Assembly (NCBI RefSeq): GCF_017654505.1
Contig: NC_054541.1
Span: 48,564,986 to 48,628,985 of the forward strand
Direction: 5' to 3'
DNA: 64,000 bases
Source of the DNA: Polyodon spathula
Taxonomy: Eukaryota > Chordata > Actinopteri > Acipenseriformes > Polyodontidae
Positions within the stretch are counted from its first letter, which is position 1, and each line of letters begins with the position of its first letter. Below are positions 24,645 to 37,169 of this stretch, in pieces. Position numbers and translations under genes: made by a program. The notes below the pieces were generated by a model. It made no database searches, was not told the DNA's origin, and worked only from the letters and a program-made list of their open reading frames with translations.

Positions 24645-26638
24645 GACCCCATCGGCCCACCACACTCCGCTTACTGACCCGTGCAATAGCGTTATGGTAC
24701 AAACGACTGGATTTACCAAGTATTTGCTCTGGTGTAAAGGGTGCAGCACTCTTAATAATGCTAGCGTGCAAAACTGTGACGAGACAACTACAGTCCATGT
24801 AATGGTCCCTAAATGTGTTTTATTTGTAGTTTTCTGAATACCTGTAAGTTAATTTTAGAAAGTGCAAACTTATCAGTGGAGCAAAAGCTTGATGAATCTG
24901 TCCAAAGGTCTTGTGGTCCTACTACAGTTCAGCAAGCGTTTCATTAACAGCTTTCCAAACATAAGTACCTATAACATTCTCAAATATAAAGATGTCATGT
25001 TGACCTCATTTTGAGTGCTGGCCTCAACGGATGCTATCAAGTTAAGCCATAATGGGCCATATTTTTAAAATGTTGCTTCTAGTCTTTAATTAACTCCTAC
25101 TGTTTTTTAAAGCATGTAAATGTTAAAGCATGTAAATGTTACATGAGAAAAATTGGAATACATGACTTACTTGTTTGGTTTTAGTTTTGTAAAATGAACA
25201 AACATTTTATCTCTTTAAAAACTCGATTTCACCTCATTGCGTAAACTTTTTTTTTAAAGTTATTTACTAAGCAATCTGTCGACAAAGAAAAAGTGTCTGC
25301 TAAGGGGTATTTATCTTTTGTCCACAAACTAAAATATAAATGGGCATTTAGTTGCATGATTGTATAGCCAAAGCTAGGGCCCCACCCTGATGATGCAGAG
25401 CTAGTAAGGTGCGTATTGCAAGTTCACACCAAAAAACAAACGTACATTAGACATGTGTACATATCTAGAAACACCAGTAGAACTGCATGTGATATGTAAC
25501 CACAGTACAGTGACGTTGCGATGAAACCGTATTTAACACTGTTTTCTTCAACAGATGAAAACCTTTTTTCCACTTGATTTCCCATTGCAGGTCATTTTGT
25601 TTGTAAGGTCAAATACTTTGCCTGTTGGTGGCAGAATTCCCTAAGGACTGTTGATAAAGGTATTAGCATATGAAAACAAAATAACAACAGTGCACAATAT
25701 TATTGCCAATGAGGGGAACTACTAAACCTGGGGATATTGGAAAGCAGTGTATCCTAAAACTGTACAGAGAGGCATTGGCAAATGCAGGCAACACACAGAG
25801 AGACAATAGGAAAAAAAAAATGTCATCCAGCTTAGTTTGTCCAAGTCCTTTAACATTCATCAAGGTGTAATCTCTTTCACCTGTAGCTGACTGAGCTGAG
25901 TAATATAAAAGACCCGGAAATCGGGGTTCAGTTCTCAGTCACTACCTCTGTATAATGCTAAGGGTTCTTCATACCTTACCATGAAGTATAACATCTTTGT
26001 ATGGTATATTTTCTGGCAGTACTGTGTAATGCTATAGTATTATTTTCATATGGTTTATGCCTTCAGGAAGGCCATAGATGGAGTTCATTATGCTTGTTAA
26101 GCTGGGCAATTGTATTTATAAAATCGCAGTCAATGTTGGTTAACCGAGCTAGGAACCACTGCTGTTGCTCATGCTCAGTGAGATTGCAAACTACAACTGT
26201 ATTTATTTTCCTGAGTATTATATATCCTGTTATATATTATATATTATTGCAAACGTACACAATAATTAATCATGACATTTTATTTCCAAAATTCACTGTA
26301 ATAGCAATGGTAGCAGACATTTGCCAAGTACAAAATATTGAATAGTAGCCTAGAACAAGTAAATGTGCTTCTTAACTGAATCTACCCCATAGAGAAGCAT
26401 CTTGGTTCAAGTGATCTCTTAGCAGGATGCACTTACAAGCAGTAGCCTACAGTGATAGCGCTGAATAGAACACAGCAAACATGACCGACAAAGACACAAA
26501 GAGATCTGATGTTGGAGACTTTTAATCAAGTCTGTGAAGAATCAGATGCTTTGTAATTTAAAACTGTAATAGTAAATGTTTGTAATGTAATGGAGGGGGC
26601 AGAATGCAACATTCCTCTGTAGGTTGTTTTTTTTTTTT
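24645..26638. other. fasn 3' UTR and downstream DNA up to the gap
   Basis: About 2 kb of AT-rich DNA follows the fasn stop codon and runs to the N gap. No second gene or clear repeat is visible, and I did not find a convincing canonical poly(A) signal. It has no counterpart elsewhere in the window, consistent with coming from a different locus than its flanks. Confidence 0.55.
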
Positions 26639-26648
26639 NNNNNNNNNN
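26639..26648. other. Assembly gap, 10 Ns
   Basis: Ten Ns separate fasn-linked DNA from the start of duplication unit 2. A round placeholder length means the two sides were joined without sequence through the join. Confidence 1.
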
Positions 26649-27532
26649 AGTAGGATTTTGTTTTAGTCTTAACTATTTTCATGCCTTCTGTTTGTTCCAC
26701 ATTTGTCTTTTGTCTAATGTGTTGTTGCTTTATTTTTTACATTTTTATCCCAGCAGATCTTTTTATTATATTTATTTATTGGAGATCATCATAAGTTTAA
26801 AACAAAAATTTGAGATATTACCAAAATAGCAAATACCACACCATAAAGACTTACAATTACATTGAAACATTGCATGCATCTTTTCAGAATAACTCAGTTT
26901 CTGCTCATCATCATCTATTTAAGAACAAGAACATTTACAGGCCACCTCTGATCATGTTCTGCTTGAATTAATTAGGTAACTCATGCAATAGATTATTTAT
27001 AAAAGCTTAGACTAGTCAATATTCTACATATTTTCACACTACATTCTTTGGCATTTGGCCTCGCCTTTCATTGTACCAAGGGGCAGGATAGCAGCGCTCC
27101 CTGTCTTGATCATTTATACTTTGTAACTCTGGTCATGTTACTCATTCAGTTTGTATGTTTTTACAATTCATAGAGGAAGGTACTGTAGAAATCTAGAGGA
27201 AATCAAAGGCAAGGTTTACAACACATTACATCACCACCTTTCTGGACAGCAAGATCAATGTAAACACAATATTGTGAACAGTTTGCAAACATGGCCAAGT
27301 GTAAGGACACTACTGGAAGTTGCAAAACAGATTTTAAAACCTGAGTTAGATCACTAAATACCAGGCAGCAAATGTGTTTGTGTTCTTAAAAGGGAAAGGG
27401 CCAGAAGTTACAACCAAATATGAACATTACATTGTCATCGATCAAAATAATGTTAAACAAATACATTTATTATGACTCTTTTGAAAATGATGCTGGTATG
27501 TCATTAAAGTTTACATAATTCTGTTTACACTA

Positions 27533-27673
27533 TGTTGCATATTCTGGTTGGTGATGCACAATGTGTTCCAGGGCTGTCGTGTTTGTTTACAGCACACTCC
27601 TGTTTCCTCTGTGTTGCATATTCTGGTTGGTGATGCACAGTGTGTTCCAGGGCTGTCATGTTTCTTTACAGCA
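27533..27673 (+). repeat. 79-bp tandem duplicate (unit 2 copy)
   Basis: Same pair of units as at 6798-6938. Confidence 0.9.
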
Positions 27674-27830
27674 GAACTCATTTGCATAGGTCTACTGCAC
27701 CACTTGATAACTTCCTCAATAAAAGAACCAGCTTCCTTGGGGAGCCGTTTCCATGTTCGCTTTCACAAGTGGCACCATTTTAAAAATGGAATACGTGGTC
27801 AATTTATTAGCCCCCTGACGCAGGTTCATA

Positions 27831-27848
27831 CCCCCTTGGGGTGCAGTA
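27831..27848. other. 18-bp insertion relative to unit 1
   Basis: CCCCCTTGGGGTGCAGTA is present in unit 2 and absent at the matching point of unit 1 (after 7096). It begins with a small CCCC/GGGG inverted repeat. Confidence 0.9.
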
Positions 27849-28209
27849 CTGCAGCTCAGACTGCACCAGCTGAACCATGCTGTCCTGGAGTTAGAGGATT
27901 TAAGAGTATATGAATCATTCAATGCCTAGTAGAGCCGCCTCAGCCTCTGGCAGCTTACTGGAAACCCCACAGTATTAACATTTAGCTCAGCACCTTCACA
28001 ATACTTTTCTCTACCAATTATTATCTGTAGCAAGGTGTCTCCTTTTTTCATATTTATATTACTTTTCTACCTAGAAAGTAATTAGGAATGTGACTTGAGA
28101 AAAACTTTGGGTTGCCTGTTCTAGTGCAGAGCTGCCATAGAGGAGCTTGGCTTATCCAGCTCATGTAGAGTGATGCAGTTTGGTACTGGCACAGAACAAG
28201 CCACGGCGA

Positions 28210-28711
28210 GATGTCGGTACACGTTCTGTTTTGACGACAAAGCTTGTCCTGAGGAGCCGACAACTTCGGATCTACACCGTTTGGTGTAATCGATACTCGT
28301 GCCGTCTAATATTAGGCGCGTCGGATACACAATTACTTGAGTCGCGCGCAACAAGTACGGTCGGCAACAGTCACTGGAAGTGTTGTACCGGATACATTGT
28401 AGGTAAGGTATGGGAGCCTGAGTGAGAGACACATTTCTTCTTGGGATGGGAGTACGAAAGAGTTCTTACCCTTTATCAGGAGGACTTCATATCCTGGTTC
28501 TGTAGGGGCAGACGGCTCCACAGGATTATCCAAAAAAATCATAACATAAGTTGATTTGTCTGACAAGTTGGACACACAGGAGTCACTTTGTTAGGAAGTC
28601 CTTACTATTGGGTAACACTCTACCTCCTCGGTTGGATATCAATACTTTGGACTAAATAACAACTCGTCGTACTGTGCACGCGGATCATACCGAGGTGAGG
28701 AGTTCTTGTGG
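28210..28711. other. Discordant patch in unit 2 (replaces 7457-7859)
   Basis: Identity with unit 1 stops after CCACGGCGA and resumes at ACAACTGGCC. The interior shares nothing obvious with the corresponding 400 bp. The first 200 bp contain about 18 CpGs, far above the surrounding DNA, and look random. The middle (about 28400-28600) looks more like ordinary vertebrate sequence. Poor-quality gap filling or a true structural difference could explain it. Confidence 0.7.
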
Positions 28712-29324
28712 GACAACTGGCCTATAGGCTCAGTCCTCAAAAGAACACTCTGAAATTACCTTGATATAAAAAATACAGTACACAGTAAGCTTTGTTTAAC
28801 TGGTACAATTGCTGCAAAATAACCTGGCACCTATACTGACTTTGTTCTTTGGCTGCTTTTTGATGTACAAGGTCCCACTCACAGAGCATTACCTTTTAAA
28901 AAAGCTTTTTTCAGTTCGCTGGCGTCTTTAACAGCCCATTTCCGTATAACCACGCCCATTTAATACGTGGCCCCTCCCACTCCCAGGTCCTGCACACCCC
29001 TCACAATCTCCATTGTTCATTGTTGTTTTTGTCACACTAGATCTGGTAGCAGGTCCCAACATTATGTGCTGAGGCTGTATCTCAACGAGAGCTGCCCATG
29101 AAGTGTGTGTGCATCAGTACTGAGCACTTCCTGCAACAACAACAACATTGAAGAAAGTTAAAACATGTTTGGTCAATTTAAAGCTTTTTTTTTTAATCAT
29201 TCATACAACCCTTCTTGCTGTCTGGCTTTGCTTTTCATATCTGCATTTGTTCTTATTTTAAACGTTGAGTTACACAGCAGCACAGAACTCCTAAAATGTT
29301 GAAACTCTGTCACACTGAGCATAG

Positions 29325-30714
29325 CCACTGTATTACTGCAGGGAAATTACAATCGGAAAATCAGTGCATTATTGTTAAAAGCTGAGCCAATAGACAGTTC
29401 TTTCATGTGCCTGTCACGCAGAATGGAAAGTTTAAAGCTGTGTCCTGTCACAAAAAAAGACCCTTTGATAAGGCTTGTGGATTTTTTTTTTTAACATGAA
29501 AACTATGTATTATTCAACCAATTCCATGAAAATTCAAAACTTGGAATTATGCTCACCACAACAACACAAACAAGACCTTGTGTTTATTGAGGTTGGCCAG
29601 GGCAAAGGAAACAACAAGTTACGAGATAAAAACTCCATAGACGACAGAAAATTACAGTCAAAAATAACCGGTCATTTCGTTAATCTTTTCTTTTTGCTCA
29701 AGAGTCTTCGCAGACTGCTGCGCCCCGCGTTTCTGTTTGGTCGGCAAGGTCTTCAACATAACACTTGGATGGCACAGAATGATATTTTACCTATTCGTCC
29801 CTAACCTATGCACTATGTATCGCCTTGCTTTGACGTCCTTGGACGCCTGCACTTTATAAAAACCACAGTAATTACCGGAGATTATCCGATGGATCGAGTG
29901 TATGTGCCCACGCAATTCACTTTTTTTTTTCCTGCTCTTGAATCTGGTTGTTCAGTTGAACAGATCAAGTTGCACCCCCACTAACCTTTTATTATTACCA
30001 AAGTCAAAATTCTTGCACGTTTGGGTCATTTTTTGGAGTGATTTGCAAGGATTTTTAAAATAAAAAAACACTTGTAAAAAAAAAGGGTACCATGGTAAGT
30101 TTGCACCATTGTTTCAGACATGATCCCAACCACGAATCAAAAATCAGGTTTTTTTAAACTATATGTATTTCCAAGATTACCTTGAGCAATACACGATTAG
30201 ATCTTGATTTCACAAAAGAGTAAGTTCCGAACACGTCGGGTAAATTGGCATAGCCCATGATCCTGCAATCAGCAACAACTGTCGGGGGAAACTAAAAGCT
30301 CTAACATTTAACTCCTACTCTCAACTGGCATGCTATCAGTCTTGAAGTCACCAATTCTTCGTACCGCGCTGGGGATCGTTAGGTTTTTTTGTAGACAGGG
30401 AACAGCTGATGCCGTCGCAAGGATACATACATCGTCCATCAGTTACAACCCACGTACATCCAAGGCTTTCGACAGGATAGGGATGAAGAATTGCGTCCAA
30501 TGGCTTATGATAATAGGAACACGGAGACCAGACTCCTATGTAACTAGACAGGTTATACGCTGGAAGGTGAGATAGTTGATTTTACATCCTTCTTCAAGCA
30601 GCTTCATTTATGAAAGGCTCAGTCAAGTAAACTTCCATTACAAAAGAATGTGTTCAGTTCAAGTGCACTAAGACATGTTTCATCGTCCTCCCTCTCCGAT
30701 CTTCCCCGTCCAGC
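29325..30714. other. Indel-rich patch in unit 2 (counterpart of about 8480-9741)
   Basis: The sequence can still be followed against unit 1 up to about 30400, but with an insertion, deletion or substitution every few bases. After that it is mostly unalignable until GCACATGAGTACACTGG at 30715, where near-identity returns at once. This on/off pattern is typical of unpolished long-read sequence rather than biological divergence. Confidence 0.75.
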
Positions 30715-32501
30715 GCACATGAGTACACTGGATGAATCCTCCCTGGACAGCACTGGGACAGGACAATGGAAGTCTCCAATCATGTGGACCACTGCAACCT
30801 GACAGGCTGTGCAGCTCTCCTGGGAGCAACGGGGCCCTGTCCCCAAGCCATAAAATCAGAGCAAGAAAGGCAGACAGAGTTCACATTCCTGGTTTTTGTA
30901 CAATGTTCGCTGGAATTCTAGATTAACGTGCCACCCTGCGTGGAAAAGGTGACCCACCTCAATGTAGCTGACCTTTCACCCCCTCTGAATGTGCGGCTTG
31001 ATCTTGGCCCACATCAAAGCAATCAAATCCTTTTCAATCCAACTGCCATTCATTTGTCATGTGGAATACGTTCAGATTTTTTTTTTTTCAACCCTGTCCT
31101 TAGTACAAGTGCACATCATTCTGCACGACTGCCCAAAACATCCCAGGGTGGAGCATGTATGGAGATTATAATGGGCCCCAGTTAAAGGTGGTCTTTCTAT
31201 GCAGAGAAATATGAGAAATCTGGCTCCTTACCTCTCTGTCAAGAACACTTTTTAGCTAGTGTATTCTTCAGTTTACACTTTTTTTCAATCTTTTTTTGTA
31301 GAATTGCAACAAGGCGACCTGGCACTGGCACAGGATTCACATAAACAGAACCATTGTCTCAAGCTGAGCTATTTACAAACAATAAACCTGGAGCTTCAAT
31401 TGTGTGAGCTTGAGATGGAAAGGAAAACGTGTAGTATTTTCGTTTTTTGGTGAATCGGTTTTGTTAATAACAGGATGCTTCACATCCTCTATGAAAAGAC
31501 CTGGCTCTCCTGCTCCTTTGTGTAATGAACTCAACAGTGTGTGTCCAGATCCTTGATGAGATCCTTCCTGTAAGCCGCATCCATGCGGAAGGCAACTCTT
31601 TTGGGTTGCTGTAAGGGAAGAACCATAACAAGCCTCATTGAACGAGCCTAATTTTAAATGCAAAACTGTAAAAAACATGCCTCTATAATACCGTAGTAAA
31701 GATTCCAGGGGGAATTCCCAGAAGCACACACAACTTGAAAGCTACCTCCGGGCAGGCGTCTTGCAGAAATATGTGTCATGACAATCACTAGACATTTCGG
31801 AACAGAGAACAATCTGACTTCAGTGCAGTCTTCCTGAGCCTCCTAGTGGTCTATATATCAATGCCAGAATTCTCAAGGGGATGGGTGGAGGATGGGAAGG
31901 AACTGGGGGAAAAAATTAATGGGTAAAGGAAAAAAATATCTACAGTTAAAAATAAACAAAAAACAGTTTGGCAGGTTGTTTGACACTTTCTGTTGTGTAA
32001 GTAGCATGCACAAATATTCACCTTTGCGATTAGTAAACATTGAAGCTCAATCCCTGTTTTTTATCAGGAAATAAGAGATGCGCATATCCTTCTGGGCAGA
32101 TATCCTGACTGGGTGTCAACTCCACGTATAGTCGTCTTTTTAGAAAAAAATTCAGATAGCACTTCTCCTTTATAGTGTCTTTTTTTGGATAATGGCTGCT
32201 GGCTTGAAAGTGGATATTTTTAAGTCAACTGATATAGTTTACAATATGCAAACATTTCATGCTCATCTGTGTATCTTTTCCTTTGCATCGTATGTGAAAC
32301 TTAGCTCAATCGTTTTCTGCTTCACAGGGACAATGGTAAGGCGTGTGAATTCTAAACGCTTCTATCAGTGTAAAATGTTGTAGGTTTTTTTTTATTATCC
32401 TGTCCCCCAGGCACCCTGGATTTCCCATCAGCCCCACAGAACTAATTAGATCCCTGTGAAGCATGTCAGTGCGGCATGTTTTTATAGCTCAGATGCTCTG
32501 T

Positions 32502-35195
32502 GGTTGTTTCTTCTTTCCTGATGTCTAGAAGCTGACGGGTGTAGCAAGATCCCAATCAGAGGTTGTTTCTTTCCTGATGTCTGGAAGCTGATGGTTGTGG
32601 AGAGAGATCCCAATCAGAGGTCGTTTCTTTCCTGATGTCTGGAAGCTGATGGTTGTGGAGAGAGATCCCAATCAGAGGTTGTTTCTTTCCTGATGTCTGG
32701 AAGCTGATGGGTGTGGAGAGAGATCCCAATCAGAGGTTGTTTCTTTCCTGATGTCTGGAAGCTGACGGTTGTGGAGAGAGATGCCAATCAGAGGTCGTTT
32801 CTTTCCTGATGTCTGGAAGCTGATGGTTGTGGAGAGAGATCCCAATCAGAGGTCGTTTCTTTCCTGATGTCTGGAAGCTGACGGTTGTGGAGAGAGATCC
32901 CAATCAGAGGTTGTTTCTTTCCTGATGTCTGGAAGCTGACGGTTGTGGAGAGAGATGCCAATCAGAGGTTGTTTCTTTCCTGATGTCTGGAAGCTGATGG
33001 TTGTGGAGAGAGATCCCAATCAGAGGTCGTTTCTTTCCTGATGTCTGGAAGCTGATGGTTGTGGAGAGAGATCCCAATCAGAGGTTGTTTCTTTCCTGAT
33101 GTCTGGAAGCTGATGGGTGTGGAGAGAGATCCCAATCAGAGGTTGTTTCTTTCCTGATGTCTGGAAGCTGACGGTTGTGGAGAGAGATGCCAATCAGAGG
33201 TTGTTTCTTTCCTGATGTCTGGAAGCTGACGGTTGTGGAGAGAGATCCCAATCAGAGGTTGTTTCTTTCCTGATGTCTGGAAGCATACGGGTGTGGAGAG
33301 AGATCCCAATAATCAGAGGTTGTTTCTTTCCTGATGTCTGGAAGCTGATGGGTGTGGAGAGAGATCCCAATCAGAGGTCGTTTCTTTCCTGATGTCTGGA
33401 AGCTGATGGTTGTGGAGAGAGATCCCAATCAGAGGTTGTTTCTTTCCTGATGTCTGGAAGCTGATGGGTGTGGAGAGAGATCCCAATCAGAGGTTGTTTC
33501 TTTCCTGATGTCTGGAAGCTGACGGTTGTGGAGAGAGATGCCAATCAGAGGTTGTTTCTTTCCTGATGTCTGGAAGCTGATGGTTGTGGAGAGAGATCCC
33601 AATCAGAGGTCGTTTCTTTCCTGATGTCTGGAAGCTGATGGTTGTGGAGAGAGATCCCAATCAGAGGTTGTTTCTTTCCTGATGTCTGGAAGCTGACGGT
33701 TGTGGAGAGAGATGCCAATCAGAGGTTGTTTCTTTCCTGATGTCTGGAAGCTGATGGTTGTGGAGAGAGATCCCAATCAGAGGTCGTTTCTTTCCTGATG
33801 TCTGGAAGCTGATGGTTGTGGAGAGAGATCCCAATCAGAGGTTGTTTCTTTCCTGATGTCTGGAAGCTGACGGTTGTGGAGAGAGATCCCAATCAGAGGT
33901 TGTTTCTTTCCTGATGTCTGGAAGCTGACGGTTGTGGAGAGAGATCCCAATCAGAGGTTGTTTCTTTCCTGATGTCTGGAAGCTGATGGGTGTGGAGAGA
34001 GATCCCAATCAGAGGTTGTTTCTTTCCTGATGTCTGGAAGCATATGGGTGTGGAGAGAGATCCCAATAATCAGAGGTTGTTTCTTTCCTGATGTCTGGAA
34101 GCTGACGGTTGTGGAGAGAGATCCCAATCAGAGGTTGTTTCTTTCCTGATGTCTGGAAGCTGACGGTTGTGGAGAGAGATCCCAATCAGAGGTTGTTTCT
34201 TTCCTGATGTCTGGAAGCTGATGGGTGTGGAGAGAGATCCCAATCAGAGGTTGTTTCTTTCCTGATGTCTGGAAGCTGACGGTTGTGGAGAGAGATCCCA
34301 ATCAGAGGTTGTTTCTTTCCTGATGTCTGGAAGCTGACGGTTGTGGAGAGAGATCCCAATCAGAGGTTGTTTCTTTCCTGATGTCTGGAAGCTGACGGTT
34401 GTGGAGAGAGATCCCAATCAGAGGTTGTTTCTTTCCTGATGTCTGGAAGCTGATGGTTGTGGAGAGAGATCCCAATCAGAGGTTGTTTCTTTCCTGATGT
34501 CTGGAAGCTGACGGTTGTGGAGAGAGATCCCAATCAGAGGTTGTTTCTTTCCTGATGTCTGGAAGCTGACGGTTGTGGAGAGAGATCCCAATCAGAGGTT
34601 GTTTCTTTCCTGATGTCTGGAAGCTGACGGTTGTGGAGAGAGATCCCAATCAGAGGTTGTTTCTTTCCTGATGTCTGGAAGCTGATGGTTGTGGAGAGAG
34701 ATCCCAATCAGAGGTTGTTTCTTTCCTGATGTCTGGAAGCTGACGGTTGTGGAGAGAGATCCCAATCAGAGGTTGTTTCTTTCCTGATGTCTGGAAGCTG
34801 ACGGTTGTGGAGAGAGATCCCAATCAGAGGTTGTTTCTTTCCTGATGTCTGGAAGCTGATGGGTGTGGAGAGAGATCCCAATCGGAGGTTGTTTCTTTCC
34901 TGATGTCTGGAAGCTGATGGGTGTGGAGAGAGATCCCAATCAGAGGTCGTTTCTTTCCTGATGTCTGGAAGCTGACGGTTGTAGAGAGAGATCCCAATCA
35001 GAGGTTGTTTCTTTCCTGATGTCTGGAAGCATATGGGTGTGGAGAGAGATCCCAATAATCAGAGGTTGTTTCTTTCCTGATGTCTGGAAGCTGATGGGTG
35101 TGGAGAGAGATCCCAATCGGAGGTTGTTTCTTTCCTGATGTCTTGGAAGCTGATGGATGTGGAGAGAGATCCCAATCAGAGGTTGTTTCTTTCCT
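32502..35195 (+). repeat. 58-bp minisatellite, about 46 units (unit 2 copy)
   Basis: Same repeat as 11529-14222 and, by coordinates of the flanks, exactly the same total length. The order of variant units differs: GATGCC units and GGTCG units are commoner here, and the three units with the AATAATCAG insertion lie near 33309, 34067 and 35055 rather than at the equivalent places. Confidence 0.97.
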
Positions 35196-35560
35196 CCACG
35201 TGGCTGTTTGGATTGAGATGTTGGCTTGTCTGATACTAGTGAGGAAGTCCAGAAGTAGCTGGTACAGAATCTTCTCACAGACTTGCTTCTCACCAGCTGG
35301 CAAGAAGGGTTATAAGTTTATACCTTACATTTGTACCTGATTTTATAGTGCTTGTCTGCAAGCATTACCATAAGTGCATTGTGTGATTTTGTATCAGGCC
35401 TGTACTGGCGTAGGTGGTGACCCCACACCATACTGGCATATGGAGGGAACCTCTTTCTCAGTATGTACTATAATGTTGTACATTACCATCACCTGACACC
35501 TTACTTGATACCCGTTTTTGCATTATTTCAACACAGGATTTTCAGATCTATAATGCTTAA

Positions 35561-36139
35561 CCCTTTGCAGTCCTATGTCGGACCAGGTCCGACATTACAA
35601 TTTTCCCATTCCAGTCCGATGTCGGACATCATCAAAAAGACGTAAAGCACAGGTCTCTAGTCGTTTGTCCTCTGGAAAAATAGAGAAAACCTTTCAATGG
35701 CTGAGTGAGACCGACAGGAGCTGAATTAAACTGAAAAAAAGGACGTAGCCCCATACACCACATAGATAACACAGACATAAACAAAGGAGATAGCTGCTTC
35801 TGCATCCAGTGCTCAAAGAATATCACAGATATTTGCAGAGCTTTTTGAGATGTTATAGCAATAAAATAATGACTTGGATCGCATTATTGAGGAGTTTGGT
35901 GATAAAACGAAGTGATCAGGAGAGGATTTATCAGTATGCACGTCTATAAAGAGGTATGTGAAAAATACAGCGAACAAGGGGTGGGGCTTGGCTGGAGATG
36001 CAGAACTGAGTGTGCTTTTACGATTCAATGCCTTTTAAACCAGTTTTACTCTGACAAAAAAATAAAAATAAACAGCGTGTGTGAAAATAAATTGGACCCG
36101 ACCCGCCTGGCAAGCACTGAATAAATGGACCGTTAAGGG
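35561..36139. mobile_element. piggyBac-type MITE (unit 2 copy)
   Basis: Copy of 14588-15165, with the same TTAA-flanked CCCTTTGCAG start and GTTAAGGG end and the same subterminal palindrome. A few base differences and a one-base insertion distinguish it. Confidence 0.75.
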
Positions 36140-37074
36140 TTACATAATCTTCTATTTTTTTTCAAGAATTAAAATCAAGAATTTAGATTAACTCGAAACT
36201 TGCTTTTACACAATCGGACCTTACTGTAACAAAATCCAGATATTGAAATTTATGGCATCTGCCTGAATAATTATTTGTGTCATTTTTTTTAACTATTAAA
36301 AAAGAGATAGATATATAGCTCATATACATAAAAACCACACACCAGGACGCTTGACAGGGGTGAAAGGCATTGTCTGACATGCTTTCTCCATCGCTTGCTG
36401 CTGTTGGTTCAATGATTCTCATAGTGCTTTCTGTGCCCTGGTGGGAAAACTCACTGGCCACCTCCAGCAGACATTCCCCTTTACTGTCTGATCCTATGAC
36501 AACACGCATTCCTTCATCGAACCCAAGAACGCTTTGCAGTATAAAAAGCAGCCTGTCCTTGTGTGTTATTTTAAAAAGGTAAATGCTTCCTCCTGCTCCA
36601 AGGACTGCCCTCACAGGCTCTGTGCAGCCCTGTCTAACTGTCTGGGGATACAGCAAGCCTGTTTCAAACTCTCAACATCAGAGCTAAATCTCTAGCAGAC
36701 ATGTCCCTGCTCTTTTGGTAACCCTCCCAATCTTCCTGTCTAGCTGGGCCGTTGTAATTCATTTTGAACAGAGCACAAGTCTGTTTGCAGTTACTCCTCT
36801 TCCTCCAGTTGTCATCCTGTTTGACTGTACTGCCCACTGTGGTGGCGATCCTCTCAGCCCCTCACATGGATCTTTCGGAAGTGGCCACAACAAAAGCCTC
36901 CTTCGTCCTTAAACTCCCAGGGCTGTGCTCTGTAAAGTGGCTTTATCAGCCATCTAACTTGTATACAGCAGCTGAGTCTGTGCCTATATTTGAGTGAAGC
37001 TTGTCTAGGTTAAAACAAAAAGCTTTGAATGAGATGATACAAGAGTTCTTTAAAACAGCCTTTAAGCCTGACAT

Positions 37075-37090
37075 GATATATATATATATA

Positions 37091-37169
<79 letters not shown>
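37075..37169. repeat. (AT)n microsatellite (unit 2 copy)
   Basis: AT tract equivalent to 16103-16196, but with ATAATATAATAT interruptions near its start and a GTATATTTATTTG end. Confidence 0.95.
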
